DNA of 64,000 nucleotides from Aedes albopictus (Eukaryota > Arthropoda > Insecta > Diptera > Culicidae), in contig NC_085137.1 of the NCBI RefSeq assembly GCF_035046485.1, forward strand, positions 16,831,346-16,895,345, read 5' to 3'. Position numbers and translations under genes: made by a program. Shown one piece after another: positions 46,085 to 57,100 of this stretch. The notes beneath the pieces are model-generated. The model made no database searches and was not told the origin of the DNA. It saw nothing but the letters and a program-made list of their open reading frames with translations. Numbering within the stretch: position 1 is the first letter of the stretch; each line of letters starts with the position of its first letter.

Positions 46085-46312
46085 AGAAAAAAAAACAACG
46101 TTTTTAAAAAGACAATGAAAGGCTGCAGAGACTGAACAAATAATTTACATTTGCCAACGGACAGCACACAGAACACCCAGATGCCCAGTGACGAATTTTT
46201 CGTTCGACGAAAAGCTTTCAACGACTGGAGCGAGAATCGAACACACACTCAGAGGCTTACGATACGGCTAAACGACTGGCGCTGCTAACCACGCGACCAT
46301 TAGGTCCTATAT
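46085..46312 (-). mobile_element. tRNA-related SINE, third family
   Basis: The minus strand starts taggacctaatGGTCGCGTGG with A-box-like CGTGGTTAGCAGCG, then B-box GTGTTCGATTCTCGC ~45 bp later, a ~150-bp body and a T-rich end at 46085. The two box sequences and their spacing match a tRNA-derived Pol III promoter. I saw no target duplication. Confidence 0.65.
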
Positions 46313-47039
46313 AATTTCCATATAAAATTTGTGCAGTACTTGATACTTGTAATGTCAACTTTCAATGTGAAAATCAAAACAGTTAACTAGCAAATCATAT
46401 AAGATAAATATGTTTTCATTGAACAGTGTTGCCAGTTTTCATAAAATTGTTTACACTCAAATTTCCATTTAGGTATTGGAGGTTTCAAGAGGTTTCAGGG
46501 GTGTTTCAAGACGTTTTGATGTTTTCAAGGTGTTTCAGGAGGTTTTATAATTGTTAATGGAGCTTTTTAGAGGCACTTCAACACATTTCAAATAGTTTTA
46601 ATTTCTCAAATGAGCTTCACGATGATTTCAAAGGGGTTTGAGAGACGTTCTATAGCGTTTCAGGATGTTTGAGGAGGCTTCGGAAGTTTTTTTTTTCACG
46701 GAAATTTCATGGGGACTTAAGTGGCGTTCCAAAGCATTTCGAAGCGTTTTAGGGCGTGTCTGAAGGTTTCCCGGGGCTTAAGGGTTCGCAGGTGAATTTC
46801 ACGGGGATTTCTTGGAGATTTCAGGGGCATTTCAATGTGTTTCAAGGCGTTTTAATGCGTATTAGGTCATGTTTCAGGAGGTTTCAGTGGGGTTTTAGAA
46901 GGGGTTTTATGGGGCTACAGACCCTCTTAGGCGAGTTTCACAGAGGTTTCATTGGGATTTTTGAGGCGTTTTAGAGTATTTCAAAGCATTCAAGGCGTTT
47001 GGGAGGTTTCTGGGGGGTTCGAGGGGCTTCGGAGGTTCA
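46313..47039. repeat. Degenerate 'gtttcagggg' repeat tract
   Basis: From ~46470 on, words such as ggtttca, ggggtttca and gcgttttaa recur irregularly every 10-20 bp. The same texture continues after the inverted-repeat element, at 47941-48190, so that element was inserted into the tract. Confidence 0.65.
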
Positions 47040-47940
47040 TACAGTGTATCAAACAATTGTCCGTACAGCAAATTTTTTGTTAAAATAATTTTTCATTCAA
47101 ATGTTTCTTAGGCCAATCAAAAACGCTGAAATTTTGATCAATCATTAATCATATGTTAATGCTCCATTGGTGAAATTTTGAGCGAGATCGAATATATTTC
47201 TGAAAGTTTCAGAACTTTTAGTAAAACTTATAATATTTTTGAACACATTTGTGAAACTTTATATCTCAATATGTATTCGATGAAACTTTTCATTTTTTTT
47301 GTGTTACAGCTTAAACCTAAGGCTTTCATATGCAGCTACGTTTGGGGTCTTATATTCACTACACAAAATATGAAAAACTTGCTTATGTAGTTGACGATAT
47401 TTAAAAGATTACCATATTTTGAACATATAATCTGCCGAACGTTTTCCACCAATAAAAGTTCATTGCCTGAACTAAAACTGCATAGTACCTACTCTTCATA
47501 TGTAGTTTAGTAGGTCCTGTATAAAAATATTACATTAAGAGAGTTTAAAAAAGTTGAAAACACTTTGCCCTTTTATTGATCAAAATATGATAAATTTCCA
47601 AATAATACTCTAAACATATACAGATTTTTCATATTTTTTGTAGTGAACATAAAATCTCAAACGAAGCTGCATATGAAAGCCTTAGGTGTAAGCTGTAACA
47701 CAAAAAAGATTGGAAAAGTTTCATCGAGTACATATTGAGATATAATATTTTAAAAATGTGTTCAAAAATCTTATAAGTTTTACTAAAAGATCTATAACTT
47801 TCAGAAAACTTATTCGATCTCGCTCAAAATTTTACCAATGGAGCTTCAATATATGGTTTATTATTGGTCAAAAAATCATTTGAATGAAAAATTATTTTGA
47901 CCAAAAAATTGCTGTACGGACAATTGTTTGATACATTGTA
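47040..47940. mobile_element. Tc1/mariner-like inverted-repeat element, 901 bp
   Basis: The left end TACAGTGTATCAAACAATTG and the right end in reverse TACAATGTATCAAACAATTG pair. Inverted similarity continues for ~350 bp per arm (ttcattcaaa..., gagcgagatcgaat, tatgcagcttcg, ttaagctgtaacac). TA forms the outermost bases on both sides. CAGTG-like termini at a TA target suggest Tc1/mariner, but no transposase remains. Confidence 0.85.
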
Positions 47941-49212
47941 GGTGAATTTCACGGAGGTTTCATGAGGGTTTCAGATGCCGTCTCAGGGCGTTTCAGAGGG
48001 GTTTGAGGAGACTTCAAAGATTTTCAGGTGAATTTCGCGTCAGTTTCAAGGGGGTTTTAAAGGTGTTTCGTAACGTTTCACGACGCTTCAATGCGTTTCT
48101 GGGCCTTTTGGGAGCTTTCTGGGACTTTAAGGCAAGCCGATGGGCTTACATGTGAATTTCACGGAGGTTTCATGGAAGTTTCAAAGCGTTACATACTTAA
48201 GTTATTTTACTACATTACATACTGTTGGAGCGGGGAGGGATTCAATCACGGCACAGTTTTACAGCAAATTGAAAATCGTTGTTTCGTTGATCAGCTTAAA
48301 CTAAATAGATTTATTAAATTACAATTAACTTATAGATAAAACAATTTTACTCACAATTCTTAGAGCTCCCTTCCGCTGGGTTTCAAACTTTCTCTCCAAC
48401 TACTATTTCAATTTATTATTCGAATCAGTATATTTTCTTTCTACTTCATCCACTATCGAAAGTCTTTCTCTTTCAACTATCTCTTCAACTGATCACTCTC
48501 CTTTATCTGAGTCTAGGTTTACCAGCAGTCATTGCCACGCCAACACATACATTACACACATTGAATACTTTACATTACTTTACTAAGCGTAGCGACCATA
48601 GTAACATGAGATTGTGTGAGTATAAACCTTAGTCATAAAGCTCTTAGAGATAACCAATTATGTTGGTTGATCCGATAACCTGTACTCAAAGGAGCTGTTG
48701 GAGGCCCTCGAACAGAAAATGAACTAACCACTTGACAGCACATAGCTGCACAAGGCTGTGCGATCATGAGTTTTATTCATAATGCTCCAATAGATCGCTG
48801 AATACGCTAGTAGATCAGATGGGAGTTCTCGGATATTCTTTAACTTTCAACCCTTAAACACGCCGTAAATGCTCCTTGACTCTCAACTCTGTTTTTTTTT
48901 TTGCGTGAACCAACTTTATCCCTATTCTTTAGTAGATACTCCAAGTGCTCTAAGCATACTCAGATTCCATTTAGGTAATGTAACCTTAATGGCGGGACCT
49001 GAATAGATTTTAGTTATATTGATTCCATTTACATGGAAGTGTGACTGTACTGCTTTATAAATTACTATATACTACCTAGCATTCACTCTAATTTGGCTTA
49101 ACTTACAAATAAGTTTTCATGCAATGTATATAAGATGTTATACAAAGATTATTCCGTATTCAGCAGTGGCACAAATAACTAAACATTTTTGTGTCGTTTC
49201 TTGAAGTATCTA
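47941..49212. other. Repeat tract then unclassified sequence
   Basis: 47941-48190 is the degenerate gtttca repeat. 48225-48900 begins tgttggagcggggaggg and is T/C-rich. It has an LTR-like feel but no second copy, primer-binding site or polyprotein was found. No gene seen. Confidence 0.35.
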
Positions 49213-49986
49213 TTAAGAGCCAGTTCGCGAGAACCGCAACCCCCTTTCCAAAGGAAGTGGAATCGATGTGCTCCGATTGAGCTGAAATTTTCAGGGTATG
49301 GTTTACCATATAAAAGATGATATCTGGCCAATTTTCAGATTTTTCCGTTAGGGGGAAGTGGGGTAAAATAGCCCTCAAAGATTTCATGTCTAAAAATAGG
49401 TAAAATCACTAAAATCGCAATAACTTCCGCAAAAGTTAACGGATTCAGCTGAAATTTTGCATGGACACTCTATTCCTATGGCACTTCCATTTAAGCAATG
49501 CGTTGGATATTCTTTGATATTTAATTTGAAGAAATAGGTTATTTTCATAATTTTTTTTTGACGATTTTCAGGGCGCCTGTTTTCGTACCAACAGAACTAG
49601 GATGAAAAACTGAGTACTACGTTTTGAAGGATTACCCAAGAGCTTTCATTTGATATGTGAACCAGATGCGCCAACTTAAAAACTTTCAAAAAAAAATTTG
49701 TTTTTCTCGGGTGTGCATTTTACCCCATATTTTTAGCTGTCTAAAAAGAAGTTTTGTCGCAAATTATGACAACGTTATTTAACTTTCAAGGGTTTTCTCT
49801 TCAATAATAATTCAACAGAAAAATTATGACTAAGAAATGCAATTATTGATTTTTTTTTTCATTTGGGGAAAGTAGGGTAAAACGGACTAACTCAACCTCC
49901 TTTCAAAATAACGTTGCTACGATGTTCTCTGATCGGACTCGAATTTTCAGAGCTCGTTATTCTATTCAAGAATAGATGCTTTATCA

Positions 49987-50614
49987 GTTAGGCTTCAGTT
50001 AGGCTTCATTTCAAAAAAGCCAAGGATTTTTCTGACCCGTATTGTTGGAAATCTCTTTACTGTGCACTAGTACGCCCAATTTTGGAAAATGCCTTCGTCG
50101 TATGGCATCCATACCGAGTCACGTGGAGCCTAAGAATTGAACGAATTCAGAGACGGTACATCCGCTTAGCCTTGAGAAGTTTGCCTTGGAGAGATCCTGA
50201 TAACTTGCCACCCTATCCAGACAGATGCCGGCAACTAGGGTTGGAGACCTTGGAGCGACGGCGAAAAGTACAGCAGTCGCTACTTGTAGCTAAACTACTT
50301 AATAGTGAAATCGATGCTCCAGCGTTGCTTTCTTCATTAAACTTCCGTGTTCCGACCATACATCTTCTAAATTCGACGTTACTGCAACCAACTTTCCACC
50401 GGACCGTGTATGGCTACAACGAGCCCTTCTCAGCGTGTATTCGTGCTTTTACAGATGAGGAGGAATTCTTCGTTTTTAATGAACCGACAAGAATTTTCGC
50501 TAATCGTATAAAATCTGTGCTAAATGTCGTTTGAATGTATGTATGTAATATTAATTAATTTTATTCATTAAGACTAACATGTCAGATGAATTATTTAAAA
50601 TACAAATACAAATA
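49987..50614 (+). mobile_element. Jockey-like LINE 3' fragment in the left arm of element A
   Basis: A 5'-truncated LINE whose frame is open from about 50009 through the stop near 50534. It reads the RT C-terminal region (YCALVRPILENAFVVWHP, RIERIQRRYIRLALR, LPPYPDRCRQLGLETLERRR, FHRTVYGYNEPFSACIRAF). It ends in an (AAATAC)n-type tail. The mirror arm near 53366-53385 shows the empty site (ctttatca|catattatt), fixing both edges. The 5' junction carries a duplicated cagttaggctt. The clade is judged from the C-terminal pattern: Jockey or a relative. Confidence 0.8.
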
Positions 50615-51150
50615 CATATTATTTTTTTTCTTGAGAGGATAACGGGGTAAAACAATTCTCAGAAAAAAAATGTTGAAAATAATCAAAATTTCAAAACCTA
50701 CAAATGCTTTGGTAAAACTTGGCGAAATTTCATGAAATTTGAAGAAATTTCTTAATTTTTCAAATGATTTTTTGGACAAATATGGTCTTCTACAAAGTTG
50801 TTCCCAAAAAAAAGGCTCTCTTTTCAATGTACATAAAAATTAGGGTGGTCCATATTTTCAAAGAAATTGGGAACCAAACTTTTTTATTTGCTAGAATAAC
50901 TATATACATTCTGCTGTAGATCTATCAATTTTGAACAAGTTTCCTGAAGACACTTTTTATGTAGCTTTAAAATTGACCGATCTAGAGATGTTTTGAAAGT
51001 CACCCAAGAAACACTTGTTGAGCATAGTTTTTAGAAAAGGTGTTATGACGGGTTGGGGCAATCATAACAATAACCTTTTGCCCGCATTCAAAAGAAGAAA
51101 CGTTGTTATGAAACATATAAAAAAAATAGAGGGGTGTTTTTTTGTAACTC

Positions 51151-51527
51151 AAGTGAAAAATACTTGAAAAGTGCCTATTTTTTCTAGAAAATCATCAAAA
51201 CCTTTTGAACGAAATGACGTAGCAACATTCTCAGAGAACGAAAATGCGCTTTTTTGGAAGCTCTAAAAGTGGTTCTTACGCGACTTAGACGAGAAATTTT
51301 AAACAAAAGAGATAAAGCAATAAAACGATTTGTTCTAGCGTCACCCTTTATCTTTATTGTTTTTGTTTCAAATTTCACATCAAAGTTGTCTAAGAACCAT
51401 TTTTGGAACTCAAAAATAACGCACATTTTCGTGCGCTGGGAATATTGCTTCGTCATTCCATTCAAAATATATTGCTGATTTTCTAGAAAAAATAGGCACT
51501 TTTCAAGTATTTTTCACAGACCAATCG
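51151..51527. repeat. Nested inverted repeat in the centre of element A
   Basis: gtgaaaaatacttgaaaagtg...ttctagaaaatca at 51155-51195 pairs with its complement at 51480-51527. The arms extend ~180 bp with moderate divergence (gtggttctta / taagaaccat, ataaagcaataaaacga / ctttattgtttttg). It could be a separate palindromic MITE or the original centre of A. Confidence 0.75.
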
Positions 51528-52398
51528 GTCATATCACCTTTTAAAAAAAATATGATTTTTTAGAAAAATACCTGTAACCAGTGTTTGGACGAAAAAGTGA
51601 TCAGTGAACCACTCGGCAGTTTTTCTTCCCTTCTGTTGGTTCTGTTTCAATTACCAAGCGGTGTATGTTCTCTCGTCGAGTCGCATGGTTCACGAAGGAA
51701 CACAAAGAGGATACTCCGATATAAACAAGCTGCGGCGATGAGCGGGCATCGCTAAGTGTAACACTTACCGATGATCGCTTATCGTTTGCTTGGGGCAACT
51801 GTGAATAATCGTTATTTTCATCAGTATTTAATGCGTTTTCGCTTTAAAAACGTGAAATACTATTTAATTTAACTGTATTCATGACGTTGCAGGTTGTGTA
51901 GTCACAATAAAAAAAGAATTATGGCAATAAAATATTCTTACCGAATGCATCGCTTTCATTAGCGTCATCGAGCATCTTCTCTCTTGATTGCGCTCTCGTA
52001 TCGAACCGGGCAAGAGAATGAACAGCATTTCGGGGAGCGTTCCCGATCATGTTGGTTCATGAAATGTTATATTCGCGAATGTATCACTTGCTGAGCATGG
52101 ACCATTCAGTGGTTCGCGATAAAAATCCACACACTGCCTGTAACTATTGAACCAAAAGAGATGAAGACAACGAAACGGCGTGTCTTCAAATGCTCTACAA
52201 GTGTTTCTTGGGCGACTTTGATAAAAATCGAAACTGAACAAGTAAACGCCAGAAAACGGTTTTTCTTGAACCATCCTAAGCTTATTCAGAAAAACACCTC
52301 TAGATCGGTCAATTACATCAATCGGTCAAGCTACATAAAAAGTGTCTTCAGGAAACTTGCTCAAAATTGATATATCTACAACTTTCCCGAAGAATGTA

Positions 52399-52890
52399 TA
52401 GGGTGCGGGCACCGGTTTTGGCCAGTCTAAGAAAAATCATTTTTATAAAAATAACTAATAATCCTATGGAAACAACCAATGCGTCAAATGAAAGGTTTAT
52501 ATCTATACTTTATAAGAAAAATGCAGAAATCAAGCTAATACTTTATTTTTGTATTAAAAGTGGCACTGGCCAAAATAGAAGCCTTGCCGCAGTTTTGGCC
52601 ATATTCTCAACTTTGGTTTCTATTTTGGCCAATCACGTGTATTTCTTATGCGAGTAGCCAAATTAGAAGCACCCTGGCCAAAATAGACATATGGGAGCTG
52701 ATTTTTTAAGGAAAATTATTTTTTTCTTCTAGTTTTTAATCAAAATGTATGGTTTTCACAGCTTTTATCATCATATTACATTAGAATCTACTAATAAAAA
52801 ATAAATTTATGCCGATTTTAATCGTAAGAGGCTGAATACCGCACTATGGCCAAAATTCCGGGCTGGCCAAAACTGAAGCTTCTACCCTAT
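52399..52890. mobile_element. MITE with TAGGGT ends and repeated TTTTGGCCA, right arm of element A
   Basis: The left end TAGGGTGCGGGCACCGGTTT and the right end in reverse TAGGGTAGAAGCTTCAGTTT are followed by TTGGCCAG. The word ttggcca recurs six or more times inside. The mirror left arm lacks it and reads gaatgtatatagttattc across the site, so it inserted at a TA and duplicated it. About 490 bp, non-coding. Confidence 0.85.
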
Positions 52891-54124
52891 AGTTATTCAA
52901 ACAAATAAAAAAGTTTGGTTCCCAATTTCTTTGAAAATATGGACCACCCTAATTTTTATGTACATTGATAAGAGGGCCTTTTTTTGGGAACAACTTTGTA
53001 GAAGACCATATTTGTCCAAAAAATCTTCTGCATCTTTCCTCGTAAATCTTTTTCGTGGACCATTGTGCACTGCAACTATCACGAGAAAAAGAGAGAAAAT
53101 TGAACCGGAGATGCATGTCATAAGAAAAATCTAAAAAGAATCCGGTGAATCACACACCACGTGCTAATCTGTGACATTTCCCGACGTCAAAATGTTGTCA
53201 GACTTGCTCATTAAGAAAAGAAAAATTAAGAAATTTCTTCAAATTTCATGAAATTTCGCCAAGTTTTACCAAAGCATTTGTAGGTTTTGAAATTATGATT
53301 ATTTTCAACATTTTTTTCTGAGAATTGTTTTACCCCGTTATCCTCTCAAGAAAAAAAAAATAATATGTGATAAAGCATCTATTCTTGAATAGAATAACAA
53401 GCTCTGAAAATTCGAGTCCGATCAGAGAACATCGTAGTAACGTTATTTCGAAAGGAGGTTGAGTTAGTCTGTTTTACCCTACTTTCCCCAAATGAAAAAA
53501 AAAATCAATAATTGCATTTCTTAGTCACAATTTTTTTGTTGAATTATTATTGAAGAAAAAACACTTGAAAGTTAAATAACGTTGTCATAATTTGCGACAA
53601 AACTTCTTTTTAGACAGCTAAAAATATGGGGTAAAATGCACACCCGAGAAAAAAAATTTTTTTTTCGAAAGTTTTTAAGTTGGCGCATCTGGGTCACATA
53701 TCAAATGAAAGCTCTTGGGTAATCCTTCAAAACGTAGTACTCAGTTTTTCATCCTAGTTCTGTTGGTACGAAAACAGGCGCCCTGAAAATCGTCATAAAA
53801 ATTATGAAAATAACCTATTTCTTCAAATTAAATATCAAAGAATATCCAACGCATTGCTTAAATGGAAGTGCCGTAGGAATAGAGTGTCCATGCAAAATTT
53901 CAGCTGAATCCGTTAACTTTTGCGGAAGTTATTGCGATTTTAGTGATTTTACCTATTTTTAGACATGAAATCTTTGAGGGCTATTTTTCCCCACTTCCCC
54001 CTAACGGAAAAATCTGAAAATTGGCCAGATATCATCTTTTATATGGTAAACCATACCCTGAAAATTTCAGCTCAATCGGAGCACATCGATACAAGAAGGG
54101 GTTGCGGCTCTCGCGAACTGGCTC

Positions 54125-57100
54125 TTAACTCCTAAACTACCAAGGGTCCAAAAAAAGTCGGAAGTCCAACTTTGACAAGGAATTTCTCGGCCGTTTTTCA
54201 ACCGATTTCAAAACTTTTTTTTGCGATGGAACCGGACAAGTTTCAAGATCATCGTCCATTTAAAAAAAATATAAAATGAATGCGTCTACCCAAAGTTATT
54301 AAGCAAAAGGCACTTCCTAGTTTTTTTTTGAGAGCGCATTTTTTACGCACATTGATCAATAAAACAAAATTGAAAGCGATGACATATGTTTTTTTCGACT
54401 CTAAATCATGCGTACAGCTGGAGTGAACATGTTTATGCAAAATTATTTATTTTTCAGTACACTGATAATTTACCTTACTCAAAAAACTGCTAAAATACCC
54501 TATTTTTCACATAAAATAAGCAATAAATCAAAATTCAAAGCGATGACATATAGTTTTTTTGGTCTTAAATTGTTCGTAGGATTGTACTCGACATTTTTCA
54601 TGAACAATGAAAATGTTCTAATTACACTCTTATTTTGTTTTACCCGGAAAACTACGAAAATTCCATACTTTTTACACAAAGTAGTCAACAAAACTGAATT
54701 TAAAACGGTAACATGTAGTTTTTTAGCCTTGAAATGTTCGTAGCAGTTTGGGGGACATACTTGAAGAATAATAGTGATGTTTTCATTACACTCAAATTTT
54801 GATTCACTCAAAAATCAACGAAAGTACCACATTTTTCACGCAAAGTGGTTAACAAAAATGATGGCTTACAATGCAAAGTAGTTTTTTACCTTTAAATTAC
54901 TCGTGAAAGCGTACTGGACGTTCTTGATGAGTAATAGTGATGTTTTCATGACACACTTAATTTATTTTACTCGAAAAGCTACAAAAATACAATAATTTTC
55001 ATACAGAACTATCAATAAAACAAAATTTAAAGCCATAACATGTAGTTGTATTGCCTTAAATTTTCCGTTACAATATTCTGAGCCTGTTTTTGATAAAATG
55101 TTGATGTTTACATTACACTAATATTTTGTTTTATAAAAAAAGTACGAAAATACCACAAAAAAGCGAATAAGCCTAAATTTAAAGTAATGATATGTAGTTA
55201 TTCAGCTTTGAATTTATCGTAGAAGTTTAGTGGATTTATTTGAACAATCCTAGTGAATTTTTTTATTACACTCATATTTTATTTCACTCGGAATACTAGG
55301 AAAATACCACATTTTCCACATAAAGTAGTCAACAAACAAAAATATAAGGTAATGCATTCTGGTTTTTTGGCTTGAATTTTTCGTGAAATGATGAACGTTG
55401 AACAATAATACCGCCTTCATGACACTCTTGATTCATTTTACCAAACAAGTTTTTAAAATACCATAATTTTCTTACAAAATAGTCAATAAAACAAAATTTA
55501 AAGCAATGACATGTAGTTGTTAGAATGTACTAGCCATGTATTTGATAACATTTTGATGTTCACATCACATCCACGTTTCGTTTTACTAAAAAATCACGAA
55601 TGTGCCATATTTTTCACACAAAATAGCCAATAACACAAAATTCAAAACAAACACATGCAGATTTCTATTACTGATTTTTTGTACCAGCTTCAGGTTATCT
55701 ACTACCTGAAAAAAAATACAAGACAAACCGAAAATTCACCAGGGATTTTTTTATTTGTTTTTATTTGAGTTCATTTGCGTCTCCTGAACATGCAGTAGCA
55801 ATCACCAAAAAATAAACGGAAATCCCGTGAAAATGAAAAAAAGTTACGAACTTAATTGGTTTCCAAAGTTAAGGTTAGGTTATGTGTCTTTATTAGAGAG
55901 ATTTTCAGCCTTCTTTCATTCCTGTTTCTTGGGATTCCTTTTCAAATTCCTCTCGGAGATTCTTTCGTATTCCTATCGACGTTTTTACCCAAGATTCAAA
56001 CAGTTCTTTACGGAAAAATTCCTGGAGAATATTGCAGGATTTCTGAAATCCAAATATTATCTCCTGAAGGTTTTTATGAGAATCCTATAGATTTTCTTCT
56101 AGAGGTTTTCCCATATTTGCTCTCAGAGTCTCTCGTTGGATTTTTCCTCCTGCGTTTTGCCCAAACAAATTTTCGTGGAATTTATTTTCTTTTCTCCGGG
56201 AATATACACCAGATGTTGTCGTAGATTTCTCTTAGAGTTTCTCTCGGAATTTCTCTTGAAGGTTTTCCGCGATTTCTTCCGGTATTCCTCTTGGTACTTC
56301 TCCATGAGATTTTCCCGGGATTTCTAAGGTTTTTACAGAAACTATTGATGGGATTTCAACTGAGGCTTCTCCCGGATTTTAAAGGTGTTTTTCACGAGTC
56401 TTCTGAAGGAATTGCTTCTGGGATTTCTCTCGAAGTTTTAAGAAATTTCAATGATTTTTTTCTGGAGTTTCTCCTCGGATTTCTACAGAAGTTTCATCCG
56501 GGATATTTTTTAAAGGTTCTTGCGAGAGTTTTTTTAAGTTTCGCCTGAGATTGCTCTCGGAGTTTGTGCTCTAGAAGCTGAAATACAGAGCTCCAAACTT
56601 AAGCATTTTGTATGAAAATAGGTCAATGCGTCCAGTACTGTACTTTTTTGGAAGTGTTTCTCGGAAAACCTCCTGCCTGAGATAACCTACAAAATTCATT
56701 GTTGTAAATAACTGGAGACATGTCGGAATGAATCCACGATATTTTTGCGAGAAATTATGCAATGAGGAACGCGAGAGAAACTTCGGAAGAAATCCTGAAA
56801 AGAACTGGGAAATCTGGTAGGAAATATTTAGAAAGTTCATGATAGAACTCTGAAAATTTCTTAAAGAAATCCCGGCAGAAACTCCGGATGAAAACCAGCG
56901 AAAAAATTCAGGAGAAATATCGGAAAACTCTTTGGCAGAAATTCCAGAAGTAATTATCGGAAATCTCTAAAAATATCGAAAAAACCACGGAAGGAACTAT
57001 TAATGGGAGCAAATAATAGAAAAACACTTTGCATGGGAACTTGGATGGAAACTTGAGAGACTATTAAATTTACGTGATTTGTGCTAACGTAAACTTGAGA

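Larger units (their letters stand above)
49213..54128. mobile_element. Giant TTAA-bounded foldback element A (4.9 kb)
   Basis: TTAA (49213-49216) followed by GAGCCAGTTCGCGAG is mirrored by CTCGCGAACTGGCTC before TTAA (54125-54128). The left arm 49213-51030 pairs with the right arm 52190-54128: for example tgcatggacactctattcc with its complement near 53885, ttgggaaccaaact with its complement near 52917, and cccaagaaacacttgt with its complement near 52200. Arms are interrupted by a LINE piece (49987-50614), a MITE (52399-52890) and a ~190-bp extra segment (about 53023-53208). The centre holds a second inverted repeat (51151-51527) and ~600 bp of unpaired sequence. No transposase. Confidence 0.88.

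Noticed and set aside
48225..48900. Solo LTR beginning tgttggagcgggg
   Set aside because: No partner LTR, no duplication and no clear end; left unassigned.
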